A stretch of DNA of 64,000 bases from a bacterium. GTDB lineage: Bacteria; Zhuqueibacterota; Zhuqueibacteria; Zhuqueibacterales; Zhuqueibacteraceae. The translations under genes were made by a program, and so were the position numbers. Below are positions 21,101-26,220 of the stretch, piece after piece. Below the pieces are notes generated by a model that saw only the letters and a program-made list of their open reading frames with translations, did not search any database and had not been told where the DNA came from. The stretch's first letter is position 1; every line of letters begins with the position of its first letter. Where the stretch lies: positions 62,001-126,000 of the forward strand of contig JAKLJX010000016.1 of the NCBI GenBank assembly GCA_023150945.1. The letters run 5' to 3'.

Positions 21101-22663
21101 GCCGCGCTGCAATCCGGAATTCTCGCCAATCGGCGCATCAGAAGTGACCCACTCGCCGCCGTGTTTGGCGCCATTGACGGCATTGTCGGTTTGATCGTAA
21201 ACCGTGTCGCCCGAGGCTTCATCAAAACGCCAGTAACCCACGAGTCCCGGCTCCAGGCCGGTGAGACGCATGCGCCGATCCGCCTGAATCTCGGCTTGCA
21301 AGCGCGGGCGTCGCCACAAGCGGATTTCATCAATCGTGCCCTGCAGGGAATTGCCGTTCGGCTCGCCGAAATAACGAATATTGCGCGCCGCCGGCGTTTT
21401 GCCGGCAAGCGATTCGCGTTCCTCCTGCTTGACGCCGTCGATATAGACCTCGGCTTGATTCGTGCGATGCCGTTCTTCGCCGTTGACGAACACGCGATAC
21501 GACTCGCCGTTGAACGTCACCGCCACATGATTCCACGCATTCAACGCGAGAATGTGATTGGTAGTGAATTCATACCATTTTTCGCCGTCGCCGAATCCCG
21601 CGCGAATCGACCGGCCCTGATACGTCCACAATGAAGGCGCGGAATTCTTATCGCGGCCATTGTCGGTGAGCAACGCCTGCACGCCGTCGGCGCTGGTGGG
21701 ATAAAGCCAGGCCTCTTGCGTGAAGGTTTCACCGAGGTTCACGCCGCTGCCGAGATCGATATGCCAGTTGCCGTCATCAAAACGCAGCGCGGATTCGGCA
21801 TGGCCGCCGCTCATCGCCTCTTGCGAGCCGCGGGTGTTGAACAAGCCGTCTTGCGCGCGCTCGATGTTGAAAGAATCCAGCGCGCCGGTTTTGCCGTTAT
21901 GCGAAAAGATCTGCCAGCGCTGCACACCCACCACCTGCGTCGGCAGCAGCAGCGCGGTGAAACGGCCTTCGGTCAAATTACCGATGAAGCGCAACTCCTG
22001 CGTCGGCTCGAAAAAAGGATTGTCCTCCATATCCTTCGCGCCCAGGCTGTCTTTGCGGCTTTCCGGCCGGGTTTTGCTGCGGCTGCGCTGGTAGCGGACT
22101 TCCATTTTTGTTTTCAAATCCGTGCCCGCCAGCACAAAGCGATCGACGAGCAGCGTCGCGTCGACGATGGGCACGGGATTGCCGTTGGCGTCTTTGATGG
22201 GATTGCCGTCGGCATCGAGTTTGAACACCATGTCCGCATGATTCGCGTCGATCGCCTGCCGGAAGATGAACACGTGCCGGCCGTCGGAGAGTGCCTGAAA
22301 GGGCGCATCCGCGGTGAGGCGCGCCGTGGTGGAGAGAAACAAATCTTTTTCATCCTCGCGCACGCGCGTGCCCGGCGCTGCCGGCGTGCGGCTGCCTTTC
22401 TTCACCGCGGGCAGCAGGGTTTGATCGGCCACACCCACGCCCACTTCCGCAATTTCATTGGGAAAGAACAGTTCTTTGGGATTGCCCAGCCAGTAGTTGA
22501 CGTCGAGGGGCGATTTGATCTCGGTGTTTTCGAGATCCAAAACCGAATAGAAAATGCGTCGTTCGCTGTCCAGCGCAAAGGCGATGACCGTGCCCTTGTG
22601 GCGCACCATGGTGACATGCTGGTATGTACGATTGCTGTAGGTTTTGATGAACGTGTTCAACAT
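12161..22663 (-). CDS. Giant LamG / beta-gamma crystallin / PKD-like repeat protein
   Basis: 3,500 residues from the ATG at 22663, preceded by GAGGAG. Rough order: N-terminal unique region; LamG 285-490 (GLVGYWRFDEASGDTVYDQ); coiled coil 620-700; two beta/gamma-crystallin motifs 700-800 (VWLYEHSSFRGRVISYG, KVYEHANRGGKSRTF); coiled coil 800-870; three LamG-like modules 1145-1800; a conserved core 1885-2395 (RYVPDNVGFALVQSETADVF); PKD/K319L-like repeats 2478-2657; LamG; four more PKD-like repeats 2885-3261; terminal LamG to 3500. There is no N-terminal signal peptide and no sorting domain. It is probably a cell-associated adhesin-like or secreted structural protein, but its export route is unknown. 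It is flanked on both sides by HEPN/MNT pairs. Confidence 0.85.
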   Translation of the reverse strand: MLNTFIKTYSNRTYQHVTMVRHKGTVIAFALDSERRIFYSVLDLENTEIKSPLDVNYWLGNPKELFFPNEIAEVGVGVADQTLLPAVKKGSRTPAAPGTRVREDEKDLFLSTTARLTADAPFQALSDGRHVFIFRQAIDANHADMVFKLDADGNPIKDANGNPVPIVDATLLVDRFVLAGTDLKTKMEVRYQRSRSKTRPESRKDSLGAKDMEDNPFFEPTQELRFIGNLTEGRFTALLLPTQVVGVQRWQIFSHNGKTGALDSFNIERAQDGLFNTRGSQEAMSGGHAESALRFDDGNWHIDLGSGVNLGETFTQEAWLYPTSADGVQALLTDNGRDKNSAPSLWTYQGRSIRAGFGDGEKWYEFTTNHILALNAWNHVAVTFNGESYRVFVNGEERHRTNQAEVYIDGVKQEERESLAGKTPAARNIRYFGEPNGNSLQGTIDEIRLWRRPRLQAEIQADRRMRLTGLEPGLVGYWRFDEASGDTVYDQTDNAVNGAKHGGEWVTSDAPIGENSGLQRGSFRIANREPASGPAALLYYHQEKTAGGYDGKEKPLKHSARVMLTLATQSSGGVNKEIAALDFGVANTGRLAQTPDNLELPVIARPSLGGKTIDELLNEVSTAEQEVLGLRNDIVNFTDEIDVLNGVIDIVNEAINNTGNRRVTDIRFGERARINDKIQDLQDKRAALAQARSREQNLQRELTNGRVWLYEHSSFRGRVISYGRNGGQFGGGFVGYTDLRERGFNDIISSIRMSEALQAKVYEHANRGGKSRTFTSDTSYVGNDWNDIISSLDIQINSSFNQTLNAATQARIAAENAVATATQVLRDERTNLSTTRQDKMRQRREKEALLTSKQTDLDKLRVSLNEGVAAPMALVFTDPLGLSLTGGLLEFAWTNEAPLLFDSATGKLALYFRGTDDQFFVTYYNTLTQRPQYRLVDERGSECLLCVARSTEPEMDQLKINVLAGADDATCTAIITGPADKNGNQIVETWRHVPRNPERFAKVLNGLANERAYLGSGAIVVNEGRIEAVDISAGSRRALEKGMTLRAGDLRMTVLENAAKGATTIFVQSTATSAPSEEVPVFFIEYDYGQHASANKIPSDLSNGSLLILSGALSAAGEVQIDQELASGNTISCLWTAAAPGHTLAFDGAKSYAHLNSTSQTDLKKFAADGDVTLEAWVRPQVIENRGQIIQHRSASSRYALGLERRELRSALRFDGVNDYVSIANHEALNFAGAITIEAWIKPTIESSHTIQNIVAHGYANNPNAEVFLRILQRDGKFYYEAGSWNGANHLVAFEMPAADRTGLNWVHLAGVYDGSAWRLFRNGVEVASQNENTGALPVPADWAIGSRGGVPERLFKGEIDDVRIWKRGRMQAEIQADMNRQLGGNETDLVGYWHFEAGYARDYSRHNHESTKNGNPQLAVSPLPGYAAYAGAGELFVQAKEPFAAGSWTHLAAAYNQSYALRFDGSSYLDCGADSTLDIAGDMTIEVFLQAANQNPLGILSKGKIDDGTEDNSPCTLYADDSNRIVFAFEDVENGNHVFTSEANAFRRGYFTRLAVTRKQQVVTTEQRDGSGNLTGTKVDQWHDITFYKKNDAGAMVACGAGKYEGPEIGSSSSPFEIGRAFLPGFIEGRFKGVISEVRIWNLARDPENIGVDLKGNEKGLVSWWRFEENQGNIGFDSKSSNHARFKGNIEWIKNPEFNASRLTLYRNGETVATEFKNASGFPVDKDQFTLGALGNSTVQNFFQGEMEEVRIWRMPRTQEQVQDNLFTRLLGEKEELIAYYTFDAEKPGQLTDHSFRGNDLTLRDTLYVFSTAPINEDAPQVRSALAGLRTPFNGILQSRPAAQEYGDLQYDVEGNLIGVLKRCYALVRNGQWHLITGFKVGNLVTEWIGQVQFDPEMIGFIEGPPPAPSENLTFFDYVLKEFTDYDGATAIEITDAQKTTFTYSAERDRGFDMNVELAAEFGGGTQEFVSTPVALAFPIVLTEVVEADITGGIKATFEHSLGWLQDASIGRGKTTTKTSKLELRGIVENINNIRYPYPKVGRRYVPDNVGFALVQSETADVFALRLAHNNALVSYQMRPNPDIPKDWNIISFPINPHYTKQGTLDGKVGFDPDVDYPNALTYSPDSSYFKPIEAYALKNRIQREEEALRAFYEQWDAGAKGRRQDALHFSSKDLAEGKILNNLPKIEKRNLVNTYVWTSDGGMFAETQETFDVLQETMGGSYSFKGQAGGRLSIETTIFKVAAKFEVQAMFGGHINLTVTKSEESENTFGVNAELSGVERNIYFRTPEGEIVMDNSDPNNPKPKRWPGKVNAYRFMTFYLEPKPENFDAFFNKVVDPIWIAQSDDPNAAALREAQQSGKKPPCWRVMHRVTFVSRILPDFSDPTAPPLESALKALDIESNYELIKLLEPFVANKLTNFAEFSRAIRETIKTYHPELQPHTEAIIQYMSLYFGITEDTLLLGSGEGDFVDGGAPLLPEVDAGPDNPQTIAINSALELQGTLINSQQPLENLLIVWSKVSGPAEVTFDDANSLVTNAHFTSRGKYVLRLTMNDGLFAASDDLIVVVNSEPQVSAGADKMIRLRDTATLQGALLDSGLGEEASGTLTYLWSVESGPGEVTFANQNALATTATFTKSGPYLLRLTANNGFFTASDDVVISVAGRVTPGLQTLHVFKEGSGESVRDIAALDPPLPFALPESGVTWVEGGLALAEPTILETAQPPTRLFNALRSSNELTLETWLKPAIEDQAGLARIVTFSGGPAIRNFTLGQRGKQFYAAVRTDTTNQNAGDKALAGGAVMPDSLMHVVITRTASGVLRLFVNGEEVAQRSLPGAFSNWVSTHRLALGNEVGENAGYDRAWSGEYHLVAIYNRALSAEEVQQNFEFGADTNLPPIVFAGGDQTLDLPSAATLQGFLLDDRLMPEQISVKWTQVSGVTNVVFENPDALNTQANFEDSGVFVLRLTASDEQLSASDELRIVVNKAPSLHAGSTQWLALPTAVAELNGVITHDGLGDPALPKNISVNWSQLEGPGQAVFANPQALSTYVNFTVFGKYVLQLSVHNGHQMSTAAATIFVNQAPNIRAGAEAIVNLPDAATLNGEIIESGLADPEGAITRQWSKVSGPGDVAFADANLLSTTASFSKSGVYVLKLTVAISGAHFNLQSEVQVQLTANAAPEVDAGPEVQITLPAVAELEGTISDDGFPDPPGRVTAAWSKVSGPGSVQFSNVSSAYTTARFSQPGNYVLQLLAKDYPQAPPVSAEVNVEVLPSPRVTEGLQALYLFDEGSGSVIHDVAGAGAPLDLRLQQIGNNSQPLQWLNKGLRIVQPTIIKSNGPAMRLINALKSANEITIEAWIKRAASIPDNQSPGRIVTLSADQGRRNFTLGQLHEDRWQVRLRTTNTDENGVRLNNGQPAYQDIDLVPELCHVVYTRRTTGTIRFYLNAVDPAPSTRPRLTGDFSNWDDFELALANELSLDRPWLGELQLIAIYSRALTAAEVKKNFEAGV
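12450..12583 (-). repeat. Direct repeat copy A, inside the giant LamG gene
   Basis: Encodes part of the terminal LamG module (GRIVTLSADQGRRNFTLGQ). The same 134 bases recur at 11179-11312 with two mismatches, offset by 1,271 bases. Confidence 0.95.
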
Positions 22664-23024
22664 CGGCGGGGCTCCTCGGTTGTCGGTTCGAAACAATCCT
22701 CATCGACCGGAGTCGAGCGAGACGGGGAATCGATCGGCGATTTGTAATCGCGGAGAAAAGCAAAGGCTTTTGTGTGCAGATTCAACGAAGCGAGCGGATT
22801 ACACTGCCGGCTTGGGCGGCTCGCTTCGCAAAATCCGCTTGGGCAAAACTCGGGGTTACGGCAGATGCGGATTGGGGCGGCTTTTGAGGTGGAATCAAAT
22901 GGGGGCAATATGCAACCGCACCGGCTGGATGTCAAGGCATTTGTGGCGGGGTGTGCAGGATAATGCAAAAAAATAAAATTTCCAGCGGGGGTTGAATGCG
23001 TCTTGTCTTAACACTGTGGCGGAA
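22664..23024. other. Intergenic stretch upstream of the giant gene
   Basis: About 360 bases with no supportable gene. It contains the GAGGAG ribosome site for the giant gene next to 22663. The rest presumably holds its promoter and the 3' untranslated region of the HEPN gene; no clear hairpin was seen. Confidence 0.4.
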
Positions 23025-23411
23025 TCAAACTTCCAATCCCAGCGCTGCACGCGCCACGCGCCGGAACAGCCGGCAGCGTTTGCGCGCCTCCAGCGCGGTT
23101 TTCCGGTCGGCGGATTCGCCGGGATAGCGAAAGGTTACGGCAAAATCGGTGAGAAATCCCAAATGCTCACGAAAGGCTTCCCAAAGAGGTTCGACGGCCA
23201 GCGCCAGATCAAGCAAGGTTACCAAATCGTGAATCTTGGGAAATTCGATTTCGGCTTCACAGAGCCTCGCCTTCAGATACTTTTCAGCGCATTGCTGGGC
23301 ATGAAAACAGAGGCCATCATAGTTCGGCTTTTTGCGCGCGCGGGCCTCGCGCTCGACCATGGCGAAATCGCCTTCGGCCTTCATCACCCATTCATGCGTC
23401 AGCGGCTTCAT
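23025..23411 (-). CDS. HEPN domain protein
   Basis: 128 residues from 23411. HEPN pattern: WVMKAEGDFAMVEREARARK, YDGLCFHAQQCAEKYLKARL (the classic HAQQCAEKYLKA helix), FPKIHDLVTLLDLAL, and FRYPGES near the end. The family partners MNT nucleotidyltransferases in type VII-like toxin-antitoxin pairs. Its start overlaps the end of the MNT gene by 20 bases, so the two are translationally coupled. It sits 361 bases upstream of the giant LamG gene on the same strand. Confidence 0.9.
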   Translation of the reverse strand: MKPLTHEWVMKAEGDFAMVEREARARKKPNYDGLCFHAQQCAEKYLKARLCEAEIEFPKIHDLVTLLDLALAVEPLWEAFREHLGFLTDFAVTFRYPGESADRKTALEARKRCRLFRRVARAALGLEV

Positions 23412-23715
23412 AGAGCACTTTGCCCTTCATTAAGATTTCACGCATGAACGAATCGCCCATATTCAAGCGCTCCTGCACTTTCTCAGGAGTACGCACCAAC
23501 AGATCCATCGGGAAAGGCGGCCTCACCTTGAGTCGAATCTCGACAGACTTCTCAGCAGAGCGACCTTGAAACGGCGTAATCACCAGCAAATCCACGTCGG
23601 AGTCCGGCGTCGGGTTTCCGTAGGCGTAGGAGCCGAACAGAATGATGCGCTGCGGCGAGAATTCTTTGCCGATGCGCTGTGCGACTTCCTGGATTTGCTC
23701 GAGGGTGGTGATCAT
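23392..23715 (-). CDS. MNT-type nucleotidyltransferase
   Basis: 107 residues from ATG 23715 (MITTLEQIQEVAQRIGKEFS); the frame extends upstream to 23895 but only as low-quality sequence. The catalytic signature is IILFGSYAYGNPTPDSDVDL, with GS and D-x-D intact. It is followed by RPPFPMDLLVRTPEKVQERL. The enzyme is the putative antitoxin or modifier of the HEPN protein encoded immediately downstream. Here MNT precedes HEPN, opposite to the pair near 11.5 kb, so the two pairs are not recent copies of each other. Confidence 0.9.
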   Translation of the reverse strand: MITTLEQIQEVAQRIGKEFSPQRIILFGSYAYGNPTPDSDVDLLVITPFQGRSAEKSVEIRLKVRPPFPMDLLVRTPEKVQERLNMGDSFMREILMKGKVLYEAADA

Positions 23716-23961
23716 CGGGCAGCTTGGCAAGCTTTGAAATTGAGAGTTTCGGGCGAGGGAAATATGCAATCCTGGCAAACCGATGTCAAGGTAATTGTGG
23801 CGGGTCTGATGTTGCGAGGTTGATTGGGAGAAATCCACCGGGCGGGCGCTGGCGACTGACGGAAATTGCCGCGAATGGATGCCTTTCAACTTCAAAACGA
23901 GCGCCCGGGCGATTTACCCAGCAAGGCAATTTGCGCCGGGATGACAGACAAAACAATCTCG
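23716..23961. other. Intergenic stretch with one CGCCCGGGCG palindrome
   Basis: No gene seen. The palindrome CGCCCGGGCG is at 23902-23911. The following 250 bases hold the HNH remnant described separately. Confidence 0.4.
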
Positions 23962-24180
23962 TTATCGCCCCGTCCTTGATTTTTTTAGCAACTGCCACAA
24001 GATTCTGGCCTCGACTTGCCGCTCACTGTTCAAATGCAACGCCGCAACCGTCGCTCGTCCAACGGCAGTACGCCCGATCATTCGTGTTTTGCTGTGATTC
24101 CAGGCAAAATGTGTTTGCCATTTGTCGCGGCGAGGATTGAAAAGCCGGGCAGATTTCTTGCGGCGAGGATCGAACGCCAT
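23962..24180 (-). pseudogene. C-terminal remnant of an HNH-type endonuclease
   Basis: The frame ends with HFAWNHSKTRMIGRTAVGRA followed by TVAALHLNSERQVEARILWQ. This resembles the tail of a widespread HNH endonuclease family, where the pattern is F.W...T..I.G.T..GRATV.AL.LN....V.AR.LW. The HNH core itself is absent and the upstream sequence is out of frame, so only about 50 residues survive. The AbrB-like gene lies 37 bases upstream on the same strand. Pairs of an AbrB-like or small helical gene followed by an HNH nuclease are common, which supports the reading. Recognition is by eye only. Confidence 0.45.
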
Positions 24181-24216
24181 TTGCTTTGTAGAGGTTGGCG
24201 ACCACGGCCCCCAGAC

Positions 24217-24615
24217 CTATTTTTTTCGGCGGGTGGTTTTCACCGCCGAGGATTTCTGGCGACGGGAGGTGTTCAAGGAAGTCACGGCTTTGCGCTGCAG
24301 CAGTTTCCCGCGCTTGTCAAAAAGCCCGGGATATTGCCGTTGCGCGAGTTTTCTGGCGTATGCCATCGCCGCGTCAAATTCGGCATGCGCCAGCGCAATC
24401 AACTCCGCTTGTTCCACAGGCGTCAGAACGCGTTCATCTTTTTCGTGCAGCAGCTCAGCGTAGCGCGCTTTGTCATTTTGCCCAGCGGGCGGTTTGAGCA
24501 CTTTGATGCTGACGCGAACCTGGTCGCCAGGGTTGAGGCCAAGTTTTTTTTGTACGGTTTGTGCAATCGGCAGCAGGCCGTCTTTGCGGAGAACAGAAGT
24601 GAAGTTGGCTGTCAT
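24217..24615 (-). CDS. AbrB/SpoVT-like DNA-binding protein
   Basis: 132 residues from ATG 24615. The N-terminal 45 residues (VLRKDGLLPIAQTVQKKLGL, NPGDQVRVSIKVL) have the swapped-hairpin AbrB signature: a hydrophobic strand, a GLLPIP-like turn and a LGLNPGD turn. A helical middle (LTPVEQAELIALAHAEFDAA) follows, then a basic tail ending SSAVKTTRRKK. Such proteins often act as antitoxins or local repressors. Its likely partner was the HNH nuclease now reduced to a remnant downstream. The C-terminal half is not assigned. Confidence 0.65.
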   Translation of the reverse strand: MTANFTSVLRKDGLLPIAQTVQKKLGLNPGDQVRVSIKVLKPPAGQNDKARYAELLHEKDERVLTPVEQAELIALAHAEFDAAMAYARKLAQRQYPGLFDKRGKLLQRKAVTSLNTSRRQKSSAVKTTRRKK

Positions 24616-24639
24616 GGCGAATCACCCACGCTAAGTTTG

Positions 24640-24867
24640 CATTCAGTAATTTTGGCGCAAGTTACGCGCGGCATCCCTAAAAGTCAAGCGGCAGAGCGCC
24701 TCACAGCATGGCGTTGTTTGAACACCGCCCGGGTGATTCCCACCGCCCGGGCGGTTCATTGAAATCGTCTTTGTCCTCGCCCCTTGTGGGCGACTGATTC
24801 TGCACGTTTCATTGCCCCGCAAGGGGGCAGGGCTACGAGGAAATCCATCGCCCGGGCGGTTGATGCT
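24640..24867. repeat. Intergenic cluster of CGCCCGGGCG palindromes
   Basis: Perfect copies at 24744-24753 and 24849-24858, plus a degenerate one near 24727. Between the perfect copies is a GCCCCTTGTGGGC hairpin and a CCCCGCAAGGGGGC hairpin. No gene fits here. Confidence 0.6.
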
Positions 24868-25518
24868 TTATTGGAATTGCCGCAGCAGCGCTTCGACTTG
24901 GCTGGTTTGCGGGTGGCCCAGTTGTTGGCCCACGGCTAGCGCCTGTTCGAGCAGGGGCAGACCCTGTTCTTTTTGGTCGAGTTGGCAGAGCAGATTGCCG
25001 AGATTGAGTGAAACATTGAAAAAGCCCTCAGCATTGTTGGTTTCATGGCAAAGTTGCAGCGCTTCGCCGAAGGCTTGAAGTGATGCTTGAAGCTGTTGAT
25101 TTTGCAGATAAATGTGGGCCATGTTGTGCAAAGTGGGGATCATGCCCGCGCGATCGCCGATTTCTCTTTGAATCGCCAAACTCTTTTCCAAATACTCCAG
25201 CGCCTTGCCGTAATCCCCGCCGGCATAAGCCGTGGTTGCAAGATTGTTCAGCGTCGTGCCCTCGCCCGCGCGATCGCCGATTTCTCTTTGAATCGCCAAA
25301 CTCTTTTCCAAATACGCCAGCGCCTTGCCGTAATCCCCGCCGGCATAAGCTGTGGTCGCGAGATTGTTCAGCGTCGTGCCCTCGCCCGCGCGATCGCCGA
25401 TTTCTCTTCTTATCGCCAAACTCTTTTCCAAATACGCCAGCGCCTTGCCGTAATCCCCACGTTTATCATAATACCGGGCTAAAGTTGTTTGGGCGTCCGC
25501 CATCACCTCCAAATCCAA
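24868..25518 (-). pseudogene. 3' part of the CHAT-STAND-TPR gene, out of frame with its 5' part
   Basis: 216 residues that continue the TPR array of the upstream gene after a frameshift near 25495-25518. Three near-identical units (GDYGKALAYLEKSLAIRREI, GDYGKALEYLEKSLAIQREI and one more) are followed by a degenerate helical C-terminus (LGNLLCQLDQKEQGLPLLEQ) and the natural stop. No ribosome site precedes it, so I treat it as the severed C-terminus of the protein encoded at 25466-28735, not as a gene of its own. Confidence 0.7.
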
Positions 25519-26220
25519 GATCGCCGATTTCGATATAAATCTCTAAACTTTGCTGCAAATAATTCAGCGCTTTGGCGTAATCCCCGCACGCTTTAAAAAT
25601 CTCGCTTATGTTGCTTAGTGTTGTTCTCTCACTCACATGATCACCGATTTCTCTTTGAATCGCCAAACTTTGTTGCGCACATTCCAACGCCGTGGCGTAA
25701 TCCCCCCGCGCTTTAAACACTTGGCTAAGGTTGTTCAGCGTCGTGCCCTCGCCCGCGCGATCGCCGATTTCTCTTTGAATCAACAAACTTTGTTGCGCAT
25801 ATTTCAACGCCGTGGCGTAATCCCCTCGAGCTCTAAACACTTGGCTGATGTTGTTCCGTGTCGTGCCCTCACCTGCGCGATCACCGATTTCTCTTTGAAT
25901 CGCCAAACTCTTTTCCAAATACTCCAGCGCCTTCCCATAATCCCCACGCGCATAATAGATTTGACCGATGTTGTTCAGCGTCATGCCCTCGCCTGGGCGA
26001 TCCCAGATTTCTCTTCTCAGCGCCAAACTCTTTTCCAAATACCCTAGGGCATGCCAGTAGTCCCCATGCGCACAATAGATCTGCCCAAGGTTGTTAAGCG
26101 TTGCGCCCTCGCCCGGACGATCATCGATTTCTCTTTGAATTGCCAAACTTTTTTCCAAATACTCCAGCGCTTTACTATATTCCCCACGCGCTTTAAACCC
26201 TTGACTGATGTTGTTCAGCG
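25141..26220 (-). repeat. Near-identical 120-bp TPR-coding tandem repeats
   Basis: Nine units recur at exact 120-base spacing; the conserved block GATCGCCGATTTCTCTT is an easy marker. Examples of the block start at 25392, 25639, 25759 and 25879. One unit, around 25392-25519, is 127 bases long instead of 120. That net 7-base expansion changes the frame. Confidence 0.9.

Noticed and set aside
19295-21634. A 779-residue plus-strand frame opposite the giant LamG gene
   Set aside because: It mirrors the codon structure of the LamG gene and has no recognisable domain; the minus-strand protein has many.
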